From a virus, in the IMG/VR virus record IMGVR_UViG_3300021956_000015, positions 1-60,012 of that record: DNA of 60,012 bases; one strand, given 5' to 3'. This document shows positions 45,575 to 54,717 of this stretch, piece by piece (the stretch's first letter is position 1; each line of letters starts with the position of its first letter). A model generated the notes under the pieces. That model did no database searches. It was not told where the DNA came from and worked only from the letters and a program-made list of their open reading frames with translations. Made by a program: the position numbers and the translations under genes.

Positions 45575-48183
45575 TAGCCGGCGCCCTCCACGGCAATGGT
45601 GTGCAACACCACCTGTTCCGTCGCGGTGCCTGCAGTGATCACGGCAACATGCCTGTCGCCGCCGGACGATACCGGCTCAATGCGTCCGGAGAAGTTGGCA
45701 CGCGCCACGCCGGTCGCGTCGCCCAACGGAGAACGCGTGGTCTTCATGTTGAGCGTGGCGTTGGTAGACCCCGTGGTGGTCACAAACCCGGTGCCGCGGT
45801 CTGAGGCGACGGCGTTCTCCCGTGGCGTGGAGGAGTTGTTGTAGGCAAGCCGCAGGTTGAGCGTGCTATCAGCCGCGGTCGGCTTGTACAGGAACGTGAT
45901 CGTTCTGCTGCCGCGTTCGTCAGACAGCGGGAGCGCCCCCGTGCGGTACTCGTAGGGAATGGCGGACCCGGAGTCCGATGTCCCGGACGTCTTCAGGAGC
46001 ACGCCCCCGGAGGTTCCGGAGATCGCTTCCTGCTTGCCAGATATCAGGACTCGGCAGGTGGCCGTGATGGCGGACGGATACGTCTCTTCCCACCAGGCCT
46101 TGGTTGCCACGCAATAGCACAGGGCCCGCGACGGATTGGTATCGCTGGACTTGCAGTAGTAGAAGCGGACCGTACGCGTCCCCATGTCAGCCCGCACGTG
46201 GAACTTCTCTGCCTTGGAGAAGTCGATGACGTTGTCTCGCCAGTAGTTGTCGATGGGCGCAGACACGGCCTCCTCGCTCTGGCCGTCATAGGCATACATG
46301 CCGTTGGAATCGACCATGAACGCCACTCCGCCAATGACGTCCCAGCACCGGCTGTTGAGCACGCCACGGTAGGCGGCCAGGACAATCGACGCATCGATCA
46401 CCGGCTGCGCCACGTAGGTCAGGCGATACAGGTGTCCCGTCTGGGCCAGGAGCAACATGCCGCCCAGCGGGATCATGGCGACGAGCCTGTCCGGCTCCGC
46501 CGTGTTCTCCTGGATGATCAGCTCGTTTTCCTCAGGCACTGACTCCGGCTCGTCTACCTCGGAGAAGAGCAGGGCATTGGGTCGCTGCCCCGTGGTGTCC
46601 ACGCCATACCAGGCCCTGTCCTGGAACATGCAGGCGACGGCGAACTCGTCCGGCGGCACCTGGAACCGCCTGGCATTGATCTGGCCGGACGGGAGCGTGA
46701 CAGGCATCAGCCCGTAGCCGTCACGTGCGGAGTTCGACAGGTCCTTGTCCGACAGCGTGTCTGAGTACGTGGAGAGGCCAGAGATGGCCAGCGTGGCGAC
46801 GCGGAACAGGATCACCGACTGGTTGGCGGTGGTCCTCCACAGCTCCACGTGTGTGGCCCTGGCGTCGGCGCCGGTCGTTGGGATCGTCCAGGTGAGCCGC
46901 GACGAGCCGCTGGTGGCATCGACCGACACAAGCTCGGAGATGGACGACGGGATTGGGCCGCCCTGCGACTCTGGCGTGTCGTCCAGGTAGCGGAAGCAGC
47001 ACTTGTACGTGCCGCGGAGAGGCGGGCTCAGCGTGGCCGTGGCCTTGGCGGATGTGTCCAGCACAACAGCCGTCGGCGGCTTGCTGTAGGTTCCCCCGGC
47101 CAGGACGGTGACGGCGCTGATCTGGCCAGTGGTGTTGACGGTGCAAGTCAACGCCGCCCCAGAGCCAGAGAGGTCCGTCTTGTCCGGCAGCACCGTAATG
47201 ACCGGAGCCGCCATGTACCCGGAGCCAGACGAAGAGGCGGTCACGGAGGACACGGCGAAGAACTGGTCCACGGCCAGCGTGGCGCCAGAACCAGGCGTGG
47301 CGATGACAGACGCCGTCACCCCGGTGGTTGTGCCACCCGTCCCAGCAGACTTCAGGACAACGTCCGTGATCTTGCCCTGCGGGCTGACCACCACCTCGGC
47401 GTGTGCGCCAGTAAGGCCGTTGGTGTTGTTGAACTGCACGTACGGTGCGACAAACGTAGACGCCGCAGATGTCACGGCGTACCCAGAGCCTCCGGCGGTC
47501 ACGCGGATTCGCTGGACTCCGCTGACAACGCCAACGCCAAATGACGCCCCTGTGCCGATGCCTCCGGAGAACGACAGGCTAGGAGCTGCCGTGTACCCGC
47601 TGCCGGGGTTCACAATCGACACGGTTGTGACGCGGCCGTTGACGATAGACGCGGATGCTGTCGCACCAGAACCACCGCCACCCGTGAACGACACTGAGGG
47701 AGCGCTGTTGTAGCCGGCACCACCGTTGACGATCTGCACGCCAACGACGGCCGACGTTGTTCCGGATGCCGCTGCAATCGATGGCCCCACGCATGGCTTG
47801 TGGATGCCGATTGGCTCCACTGACGCGTCGTCGCCGTTCCAGCGAATCCCGCGGCCCATCCCGTCAACGCCGTAGACGTCGTTGTATCGTCCCTTGAAGA
47901 ACGTCAGGTAACGCATGGCCCCGGCATAGACGGTCGCCGTCGCCGCTGCCCCGCTGCCGCTACCTCCGGAGAACGACACGCTTGGCGCCGCCGTGTATCC
48001 CGTTCCAGCCGCCGCAACGATCACAGAATCCACCATCGTCCCGGCCATCACGGCGTACGCGGTCGCCCCGGTGCCTCCGCCGCCAGAGAGGGCCACAGTC
48101 GGCGCAGACGAGTAGCCGCTGCCTCCGGTCGAAACCGAAACCTTGACGAGCCCCCCGGTGGTGCGTCCGCCAATCTGCGTCAA
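45574..48183 (-). CDS. Tail nozzle / hub protein with beta repeats
   Basis: 869 residues. The first 370 residues hold at least five imperfect repeats of the form G-x-GY-x-x-AP-x-V-x-F-x-G-G with Ser/Thr/Ala between. The rest is beta-propeller-like, with a PDEFAVACMFQDRAWYGVD segment and PLGGMLLLAQTGHLYRLTY, features shared with podovirus nozzle/stabilisation proteins. It would form the tail tip that the DNA passes through. A host-range role for the repeats is possible. Confidence 0.75.
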   Translation of the reverse strand: MTQIGGRTTGGLVKVSVSTGGSGYSSAPTVALSGGGGTGATAYAVMAGTMVDSVIVAAAGTGYTAAPSVSFSGGSGSGAAATATVYAGAMRYLTFFKGRYNDVYGVDGMGRGIRWNGDDASVEPIGIHKPCVGPSIAAASGTTSAVVGVQIVNGGAGYNSAPSVSFTGGGGSGATASASIVNGRVTTVSIVNPGSGYTAAPSLSFSGGIGTGASFGVGVVSGVQRIRVTAGGSGYAVTSAASTFVAPYVQFNNTNGLTGAHAEVVVSPQGKITDVVLKSAGTGGTTTGVTASVIATPGSGATLAVDQFFAVSSVTASSSGSGYMAAPVITVLPDKTDLSGSGAALTCTVNTTGQISAVTVLAGGTYSKPPTAVVLDTSAKATATLSPPLRGTYKCCFRYLDDTPESQGGPIPSSISELVSVDATSGSSRLTWTIPTTGADARATHVELWRTTANQSVILFRVATLAISGLSTYSDTLSDKDLSNSARDGYGLMPVTLPSGQINARRFQVPPDEFAVACMFQDRAWYGVDTTGQRPNALLFSEVDEPESVPEENELIIQENTAEPDRLVAMIPLGGMLLLAQTGHLYRLTYVAQPVIDASIVLAAYRGVLNSRCWDVIGGVAFMVDSNGMYAYDGQSEEAVSAPIDNYWRDNVIDFSKAEKFHVRADMGTRTVRFYYCKSSDTNPSRALCYCVATKAWWEETYPSAITATCRVLISGKQEAISGTSGGVLLKTSGTSDSGSAIPYEYRTGALPLSDERGSRTITFLYKPTAADSTLNLRLAYNNSSTPRENAVASDRGTGFVTTTGSTNATLNMKTTRSPLGDATGVARANFSGRIEPVSSGGDRHVAVITAGTATEQVVLHTIAVEGAG

Positions 48184-48446
48184 CTTGGCGTCCTCCCAAT
48201 CCTGATCTGCCCAGCCGCGTTCTGGTACAGCACGTTTTCGGCGTCACGTGGGTAACGAAACATCAGCACCACCGCCGACGTTGTCCCGGAGTGCGTGGCA
48301 AACGTGAGCGTGGTGCTGCCAGGCCGGACGGACACCTGCCCCGGGACGATGGCCTGCAAGTTCACTTGCGTGACGGCGGCCCCAGGGGGAATGGCGTACG
48401 GGCTGGCGTTGGTTACCAAGCCGGCCCACTTTTCGATGACGATCAT
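48180..48446 (-). CDS. Small beta protein before the nozzle gene
   Basis: 88 residues. VNLQAIVPGQVSVRPGSTTL resembles the N-terminal part of many nozzle proteins, so it may be a split part of the tail hub. Overlaps both neighbours by 4 bases. Confidence 0.55.
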   Translation of the reverse strand: MIVIEKWAGLVTNASPYAIPPGAAVTQVNLQAIVPGQVSVRPGSTTLTFATHSGTTSAVVLMFRYPRDAENVLYQNAAGQIRIGRTPS

Positions 48447-49567
48447 CCGACGTCCGCCCGGATCGGCGACCTCCAGCCACCGTTGTGCCAGACCCTCCGG
48501 GACCGGCCGGAGATCGGAGCGAGCTGGTCCTTCTCCATCGCCAACCGCAAGTCGCGCTGATACAGCTGTGCCGCCTTGTCAACGTCCTTGCCGCGGATGC
48601 GAGCCAGGTAGTACTCGCAGGCGCTGTTCATCACGCCCCACATATGAGCCGGCAGGTCGATGGGGTCTGTGATGATGGCCTTGGTGCCGTACGCGTACGT
48701 CCCGCTTTGGTCAACAACGGCAAGGCTATCGGTGGAGCGGGTGACGATCCGGTGCTCGCTGGAGTACGGGTTGAGCGACTCCGTCTGGCCTGGGTAGTCG
48801 GATGCAGTCCCAAAGCGAACGATGGCACCCTCGCATGACGCCGGAAGCGACAGCGGGCTAACGTCGAACGTGGTGCCGCTCAGCTGCGACTCGGCGAACC
48901 TGGCCGCCGGCTCATGGCCGGAGTACTTAATCGGCCGCGCAGTTCTCCGGTACGTGAAGTCAATCGTCTCGGATTTGTTGGGGTAGCCGATGAGCTTGAG
49001 CGCCCACCCGTTGGAGTCCGGGTCCTTGAGCACCGTCCAGTGGTACGGCTTTCCGGATGTCTTGTTGACACGCTCAACCTTCATCGCCTCGTCCGGCGAC
49101 AAGTACATGCCGGACCACCAGTTGAACTCGTCGGACGGCTCGTCCAGGTTGCGGAAGTCGTCCGGGAGCGCGTAGACAGTCCGGTAGAGCGTGTAGGGCT
49201 CGTTCGCCACGTTCTCCTTCAGGCTTAACGTGGGGTCCAGCACAACGACGGTCCCGCTGGTGCGGCTGGCGACCCTGGCAATCTCGTTGCCGATGCGGAG
49301 GTACGCCCCGGTAGCAGCCCAAGACGGCCACGTGCCGCCCGTAAGCGTCACGGCCGTTCCGCTGGAGGTGATGGTGCCGGTGCCATACGGCGCCTCCGTG
49401 ATGACTCGTCCGTGAACGGAGTAGTACGCCCAGTCGTTAATCGTCGTCAGCTCAGCGTACGCACGGTGCACGGCCGTGCGAATGTCACGCTGCTCGGCGT
49501 CCTGGGGACCACCGTAGGACGCGGTGATCAGCGACTCAACGAGGTCGAAGTATGTGAGGTATGCCAT
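48443..49567 (-). CDS. Head-to-tail adaptor protein
   Basis: 374 residues. MAYLTYFDLVESLIT start with a first helix pair and a Tyr/Trp-rich core (EFNWWSGMYLSPDEA). The middle region is beta-rich; ends in helices with KDVDKAAQLYQRDL. Order before nozzle fits the podovirus adaptor (gp11- or gp4-like). It would bind below the portal. Confidence 0.65.
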   Translation of the reverse strand: MAYLTYFDLVESLITASYGGPQDAEQRDIRTAVHRAYAELTTINDWAYYSVHGRVITEAPYGTGTITSSGTAVTLTGGTWPSWAATGAYLRIGNEIARVASRTSGTVVVLDPTLSLKENVANEPYTLYRTVYALPDDFRNLDEPSDEFNWWSGMYLSPDEAMKVERVNKTSGKPYHWTVLKDPDSNGWALKLIGYPNKSETIDFTYRRTARPIKYSGHEPAARFAESQLSGTTFDVSPLSLPASCEGAIVRFGTASDYPGQTESLNPYSSEHRIVTRSTDSLAVVDQSGTYAYGTKAIITDPIDLPAHMWGVMNSACEYYLARIRGKDVDKAAQLYQRDLRLAMEKDQLAPISGRSRRVWHNGGWRSPIRADVG

Positions 49568-49878
49568 CAGCCACCACCCTCCTGCGGCAGCAATGCCAAC
49601 GCGTCCGCGAGCGGCACCACCTCCACGGCCTGCATCATCTCCGGCGTGATGTAGCCGAACGCCTGCGACAGAATCCCCCCCTCGCCGACCTCGCTGAGAA
49701 CGTCGCCGCAGAGCATCCAGCGACCGTCGGTGAGTTGCCGCCCAGCCGGAACGTGGCGGTGGTCGCCGTGTTCCTCCTGCACGCCGTACAGCGCGACGGC
49801 GACCTCATAGGGATAGACCAGTGCGAGGTCGCGGCAGTCAGCGTAGGGCAGCGGCAGCGTCAGGTCAGAGAGCCACAT
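49567..49878 (-). CDS. Hypothetical late protein, 103 residues
   Basis: Strands and Pro turns with CRDLALVYPYEVAVALYG and a helical C-terminus. Coupled by overlap to the fibre and the adaptor. Not recognised. Confidence 0.5.
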   Translation of the reverse strand: MWLSDLTLPLPYADCRDLALVYPYEVAVALYGVQEEHGDHRHVPAGRQLTDGRWMLCGDVLSEVGEGGILSQAFGYITPEMMQAVEVVPLADALALLPQEGGG

Positions 49879-50720
49879 CAGACGTTCCTCGCGAGTGCCG
49901 TCTGAAGCGCCTGCATGGCGGTGTAGTACGCGGCTGCCTGCGACGCCGACATTCCAAGGCCGATTGAATACCCGCCCATACGCGCCGCTGTATAGTTGCC
50001 AGGCGCCACTGAGTTTGGGTTGGTATTGGATGCAAAAACCAACACAGTTCTGGCGTTTGCCGTTGCCTTGGTGGTGTTGGCAGACGACGCAGAGATCACG
50101 CCGTTCTTGTATAGGCCAAAGTAGTTGCTGGCGGCATCACTCGCCACCCAATGCCCACCCACGGTGTTGTTGGTCGAACTTACGGAGAAATAGAACGACG
50201 CAGAAGTAGTGGTCGCAGCTGCCCCATTTCCAAGAGTCCAGTAATACGTGCCCCCAGCATCATCCTGAACACCCATGAGCAGTCGATAGGCATTCGGATC
50301 GCGCGCAATCTCGTATGCAGACTGATGGCGATTGCCGGCCAGCACAGTGTTTCCCGGAAATCCTGTTTGCAGGTACTTGCTGGTGCCGTTTCCTTGAAGG
50401 CCGGACGACTCGCTGTAGTCGCCGCTGACGAACGGGCCGACGTTGGTATCGACCGTGTTTCCGTACTGCGTACCGGAAGACGACGGACCGCGATACAGCG
50501 GGACCAGCGCTGCGTTAAGTCCCGTTCCGGCGAACAGGTTAAGCCTGTAGAATATCCCGCGTAGCCCAGCAGCATCGATGTCTCGGCAGAACTTCGACAC
50601 TGCCTTGAGCGTCGATCCGCTCACGCTCCCGCCATTCGATACGACGGCTGTCTTCCACGCTGCGGCTTCCTTGTGGATCGCAGAAGACGACGGGCGCAGC
50701 GTGCGTGGCGAGAGCGGCAT
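49878..50720 (-). CDS. Putative tail fibre / receptor-binding protein
   Basis: 280 residues. FYRLNLFAGTGLNAALVPLYRG begins a beta-sandwich-like region with many Thr, Ser, Asn and Gly, ending in a helical segment. I recall the YRLNLF-x-GTGLNAALVPLY string from phage particle proteins. It may bind the cell surface as a LamG/jelly-roll-like domain. Confidence 0.55.
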   Translation of the reverse strand: MPLSPRTLRPSSSAIHKEAAAWKTAVVSNGGSVSGSTLKAVSKFCRDIDAAGLRGIFYRLNLFAGTGLNAALVPLYRGPSSSGTQYGNTVDTNVGPFVSGDYSESSGLQGNGTSKYLQTGFPGNTVLAGNRHQSAYEIARDPNAYRLLMGVQDDAGGTYYWTLGNGAAATTTSASFYFSVSSTNNTVGGHWVASDAASNYFGLYKNGVISASSANTTKATANARTVLVFASNTNPNSVAPGNYTAARMGGYSIGLGMSASQAAAYYTAMQALQTALARNV

Positions 50721-51169
50721 CAGACCTGCCCCCCGGAAACCTTCAGCGTCCCGGCATCATTCCATAGTTGGCCAGCGCTCCCCGGATCGGACGTCGGCAG
50801 GTTCTGCAGAATGACCGTGCCAACGCCGAAGAAGCTGATGCCGTCGTTTGGGGTGTCGTAAAGCAGCAGCCCGTAGCCGGGCGATCCGTCGTTGATGGCG
50901 ACCGTAACGCCGCTGGTTCCGATGGCACCGGACGGAAGGTAGTCCAGCGTCACAACGCCGGTAGCTCCGTTGACGCTCTGGACCGGACCCTCGGACGGGA
51001 CATACGGAGTCGCCAGCCAGCGACTCCCAATGCCGTACTTCATCCTGCCGGTGTCGGACTCCAGGCCCAGCTCTCCGTCAAGAAGCTCCCAGTTGGCAGA
51101 CGCCCACTTAGCAGCCGGGTAGCTGCGGATCAGTGGGTCGATCCCGCGGTTGGGGTCAAGGACACCCAT
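50720..51169 (-). CDS. Tail fibre protein with MTD-like N-terminus
   Basis: 149 residues. WELLDGELGLESDTGRMKYG at residues 27-46 matches the head-binding domain of many tail fibres (major tropism determinant type). SVNGATGVVTLDY is a short fibre repeat. The C-terminus is DPGSAGQLWND-like. Overlaps the receptor-binding gene by one base. Confidence 0.65.
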   Translation of the reverse strand: MGVLDPNRGIDPLIRSYPAAKWASANWELLDGELGLESDTGRMKYGIGSRWLATPYVPSEGPVQSVNGATGVVTLDYLPSGAIGTSGVTVAINDGSPGYGLLLYDTPNDGISFFGVGTVILQNLPTSDPGSAGQLWNDAGTLKVSGGQV

Positions 51170-51171
51170 GG

Positions 51172-51498
51172 CTATCCCTTCAGGGAGATGGTCAGTCCGC
51201 AGCTGGTAGCACCGGAGATAACCGGCGCGATGAACGGAAGGGCGAAGCAGGCGTCCGGGATGGGGTGGACGCCCACGGTGAGCGACGTCGTTACGGCCGC
51301 ACCGTCGGCGTAAATCTGGACAGGCGTGTCGCTGGCTCCGGCAGAGCCGTACCAGTTGATCTGCGTGCCGCCGCCGGTCGCGGCGATGATCACACAGCCT
51401 CCGGCAAACGGGCTGAATCCGATCCGTGGCGTTGTGGTCGCCGCAGAGCTGGACGCCGTGATCGCAACCGTGTCGCGGAACCTGGTGATGTCGTTCAT
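51172..51498 (-). CDS. Small beta-rich virion protein
   Basis: 108 residues with Thr/Gly/Ala-rich strands (AITASSSAATTTPRIG). It may be a fibre or capsid surface protein. Not recognised. Confidence 0.5.
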   Translation of the reverse strand: MNDITRFRDTVAITASSSAATTTPRIGFSPFAGGCVIIAATGGGTQINWYGSAGASDTPVQIYADGAAVTTSLTVGVHPIPDACFALPFIAPVISGATSCGLTISLKG

Positions 51499-52019
51499 CG
51501 CTTCCTCTTCAGTGCATGCTTGGAAATGACGATCTCTCGCAACTCGGCCGTGCTCTTGCCGGGGTGCAGTTTGCGGTAGTGCTTGATGTCCTCTTTGATG
51601 ATCCGCTCGTTGAGGGCAGGAGCCTTCTGCGGGATGTACGTTCCCTTGTGGCTGACGATCCCCTCAACCGTCAGGTTCCGCTTCTTGGCGACTCGGAGGA
51701 CGTCTGCAGTCGAATCGACCCAGGCCTCCGGGTCCTTGTGGGCCCGGTGGTCCGCGAGCCCACCGACGTACGTCTTCCCATTAGGGTTAATGCCCGCCTT
51801 ACGGGCATCGCTGAGAATCCGCTGGGCCTGGCGCTTTGGCATGTCGTCCAGCCACTGATCGTTCAGGCGGCCCTCCATGAAGGCGCGGTCCGTTCCGCGA
51901 GTGCCCGGGGGCGTCTGTGTAGCGCACATGATCGCCCACCGCTCGCCGTAGGGCAGGGCACGGGTGTAGGTGGCCACGGCGTCAGGGCCGAGATCACTGA
52001 CTTCCTGCGGGATTTCCAT
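51495..52019 (-). CDS. Hypothetical late protein, 174 residues
   Basis: YGERWAIMCATQTPPGTRGTD at residues 24-44, KAGINPNGKTYVGGLAD near 95 and WVDSTADVLRVAKKRNL recall a phage protein family of unknown function. Basic C-terminus. Its start overlaps the portal stop region by 26 bases in another frame. Confidence 0.6.
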   Translation of the reverse strand: MEIPQEVSDLGPDAVATYTRALPYGERWAIMCATQTPPGTRGTDRAFMEGRLNDQWLDDMPKRQAQRILSDARKAGINPNGKTYVGGLADHRAHKDPEAWVDSTADVLRVAKKRNLTVEGIVSHKGTYIPQKAPALNERIIKEDIKHYRKLHPGKSTAELREIVISKHALKRKR

Positions 52020-53985
52020 TGGGCGGAGGTCCTTGAGGTTGCGGCGGCGGTGGAGGTGGTGGCGGGATCATGTACTTGGAGACGTCGATGTCCATCGCCC
52101 GTCCCCAGTCTTCCAGGAGGGCGTTCATCAGGCCCGGCTGACCCGCCTGGAGCATGCCCTGGGCAATCGGCGCCAGAATCTGGAGCGCCTGGTTGATCTG
52201 CTCCACCTTGGTGCCCTTGTTGGGCTTGCGGGCGCTGCCGGCCTCAACGCGGAAGTCGAACTCGCGGAGCACCTCGTCCGGGTTCATCGCCTGCACGTGG
52301 AGTTGCCAGGCCTGGGCGGCCATCGGCCCCAGGAGCGGCGCGACGTCCTCAGGGTTGACGAGCCAGCGGGCCATCAGGGCTTCCTTCCTGGCCAACGCCG
52401 ACAGGGCGTCCTCCAGCGTGTTGGCCATGTCATCCGGCCTCACGCTGATCTGCTCGGCCTTCACGGAGGCCTCTGCGGCACTTCGGAACTGGTTCCGCGA
52501 CATGCCGTACACCAGCTCCGTCAGGCCGACGCGGCGGTCAAACAGCTCGGTGACGGAGGCGATAATGTTCCACATGTCGGACGAGACGCCCGGCAGGTTG
52601 AACACGGACATGACGTCGTTGACCGACCGTCCAATAGCCTCAGAGATTTCAACGATCTTGAACCCGGACTCGTCTGTGTCCAGGATTTTTGCCTTGAGGT
52701 CGTTGTCGGCAGCCTTCGCCACGCCGATCATGGTGCTGGCGGATGTGGCGATCTTGGTCGCCATGAAGCTCATCGCGTAGTTGATGAACCGAAGCTCGCC
52801 GATGCCGGGCTTGATCAGCGAGATGGGGTACGAATACCCCGGCTTGCCGTGCCACTGCAGAATGGTGCACGGCCACCCCTCCGGCTCGGCCCAGAATGGC
52901 ACCGGCCACTGGGCTGCCTGGAAGAGGGACGGCGGAATGCCAGACTCGTCCACTTCCTCCTGCATGACTTCCGGAGGAATGTTGAGCGGGCGGTTCACTC
53001 CCTCGCAGACGACGATGTAGCAGTAGGGGCCCAGGGCGTCGAACTTGCCCCGCAACTCCTTGTCTGCGTCCTTCAGGCGGTCACCAAACCCAACCTTGCT
53101 GTAGACCTCCCAGTAGGTGACGAGGTCCATGGACTTGCCGTTGCGTTGACGGGTCTTGTAGCCACGCTCGTCAATCTTGCTGCGGGAATCGTAGCTCTCG
53201 GACGATCCCTTGAGTTCTTCGACCGGAATGCCGAACCGGCCAGACACAAACTCCTTGGAGTGCGTCCGGCGGCGAGCGATCCACTGAATGTCCGACTGGT
53301 CGTCGGCGTCCGGGTCCCACACTACGTTGTCAAACGTCTCAAAGAACGATCCGGCGATGCGGATGTTCGACCCAGGCGGCTGGTAAAGTTCAGTGAACCA
53401 GCAGCCGGCGCCCTTGATCAGGGCCTCGTCCACCACCTTCCGTGAGTGGGTTTTCAGGTCCAGCTCGTTGGGGGTGTAGTTCAGGTAGTCCTCAAGCAGC
53501 TTGGAGATGACCGCACGCTTCTCCGACAGGAACTGCGTCTGCTGCGTCATCTGCTGGTAGAACATCGCCCCCGGGTCTGGGGCCATCACAGGCTGCCCGT
53601 CTGGACCGATGACCGGCTGGCCATCAGGGCCCATCTGCGGAGTCGGAGGCTGCGGGTAGATGCCCAGCATCTCCGGCTTGATCAGCGGGTACTGACGCGG
53701 CGTGACGTTCCGCACCGGGTTGCGGTGGTGGATGACCGATCCGAAGAGGCGAACAGCCTCCCAGACGCGGTTGATGGTCATCCTGAAGGCAGGCGGCGCA
53801 ATGCCCTTGATAAACCCCTTCTCGCCGCGGGTGTACTCGTTGCGGAACATCCAGGCGTTGTCGCCGTCATAGAACGACATCGCCTCGTCGGCGTCATCCT
53901 GGAAGGGCTTCTTGTGTTTGAGGGCTAGATCGATCTTGTCTAGCCAGCCCTTCACAATGGGCCGAAGCGGGTTAGTGTCCGACAC
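51994..53985 (-). CDS. Portal protein
   Basis: 663 residues. Long helical and strand mix with PFQDDADEAMSFYDGDNAW near the start, an RMTINRVWEAVR crown helix, and a poly-Pro C-terminus (PPPPPPPP). The order after terminase and before tail genes, and the size, fit a podovirus portal. It would be a dodecamer at one capsid vertex. Confidence 0.8.
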   Translation of the reverse strand: MSDTNPLRPIVKGWLDKIDLALKHKKPFQDDADEAMSFYDGDNAWMFRNEYTRGEKGFIKGIAPPAFRMTINRVWEAVRLFGSVIHHRNPVRNVTPRQYPLIKPEMLGIYPQPPTPQMGPDGQPVIGPDGQPVMAPDPGAMFYQQMTQQTQFLSEKRAVISKLLEDYLNYTPNELDLKTHSRKVVDEALIKGAGCWFTELYQPPGSNIRIAGSFFETFDNVVWDPDADDQSDIQWIARRRTHSKEFVSGRFGIPVEELKGSSESYDSRSKIDERGYKTRQRNGKSMDLVTYWEVYSKVGFGDRLKDADKELRGKFDALGPYCYIVVCEGVNRPLNIPPEVMQEEVDESGIPPSLFQAAQWPVPFWAEPEGWPCTILQWHGKPGYSYPISLIKPGIGELRFINYAMSFMATKIATSASTMIGVAKAADNDLKAKILDTDESGFKIVEISEAIGRSVNDVMSVFNLPGVSSDMWNIIASVTELFDRRVGLTELVYGMSRNQFRSAAEASVKAEQISVRPDDMANTLEDALSALARKEALMARWLVNPEDVAPLLGPMAAQAWQLHVQAMNPDEVLREFDFRVEAGSARKPNKGTKVEQINQALQILAPIAQGMLQAGQPGLMNALLEDWGRAMDIDVSKYMIPPPPPPPPQPQGPPPNGNPAGSQ

Positions 53986-54397
53986 GCTGTCTCTCCAGCC
54001 TCTTCAGCACGTGGTCCAGGTGAATCGCAGTGCCCATGGCCGCCATTCGCTGGTCGAACGTCGGTTTACCGGCGCTTGGGTCGCCGGACATGATCCTGGC
54101 GACAACCGTTTGGCGTGCAGCCGCAGGATCGTTCTCGTACGCGGAGCCCATGAGCGACTGTGCTTGTGAGTCGGTCAAGGGAAACGAATAGTCCAGGCCG
54201 TGCTCCCGCTGATGCAGACGGATAGCCTCGTTCCTGGCAACGCCCATCTTTTCGGCGTCCGACAGGCTGCTGTGAGGATTCAGCGTGACCTGGCCGTCCT
54301 CGCCGGCCATGCCTGCAACCGTTGGGTGAAGCCAGAAAAACTCGTCCTCTCCCGGGTAGGGAGGCCGAATGGTTCTGCCGAGGACTGTGTCTGCCAT
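53972..54397 (-). CDS. Hypothetical protein, 141 residues
   Basis: Helical, with an N-terminal WLHPTVAGMAGEDGQVT beta turn and a LHQREHGLDYSFPL segment. Lies between terminase and portal. Not recognised. Confidence 0.5.
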   Translation of the reverse strand: MADTVLGRTIRPPYPGEDEFFWLHPTVAGMAGEDGQVTLNPHSSLSDAEKMGVARNEAIRLHQREHGLDYSFPLTDSQAQSLMGSAYENDPAAARQTVVARIMSGDPSAGKPTFDQRMAAMGTAIHLDHVLKRLERQRVGH

Positions 54398-54408
54398 GCG
54401 GGTTCCTG

Positions 54409-54714
54409 CTACTTCTTATTGCCCCCGTGCGACTTCTCCAGGGCCGAAACCCTCTCCGAGAGCTGGGCGATGCGGGGATCGCGGGGGCGGTGCTCCCACG
54501 TTCCGAACGCCTTCAGGTTGGGGTTTTCCAGGGCCGGATCGTCCTTGTGGTGCACGCTGGTGCGGTCCACGCCGCCGTAGCCAGGCGACAGCGACCAGCA
54601 TTCGATGGTTTCCCGGCCCACCTTGGTTACGAACGCCATGATCGGCTCGGCGCCCTCATGGACCCGGTACAGCACCGTCTCGCCCAGGCTCACCGCAGGC
54701 ATCTCATAGGACAT
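54409..54714 (-). CDS. Hypothetical protein, 101 residues
   Basis: Beta start (GETVLYRVHEGAEPIMAFVTK), Trp/Arg middle, and a C-terminal short coiled coil (IAQLSERVSALEK). Directly after terminase. Not recognised. Confidence 0.5.
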   Translation of the reverse strand: MSYEMPAVSLGETVLYRVHEGAEPIMAFVTKVGRETIECWSLSPGYGGVDRTSVHHKDDPALENPNLKAFGTWEHRPRDPRIAQLSERVSALEKSHGGNKK

Positions 54715-54717
54715 AAA

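Noticed and set aside
51970-53445. 491-residue plus-strand ORF opposite the portal gene
   Set aside because: Antisense shadow of the portal gene; no motif or start site.
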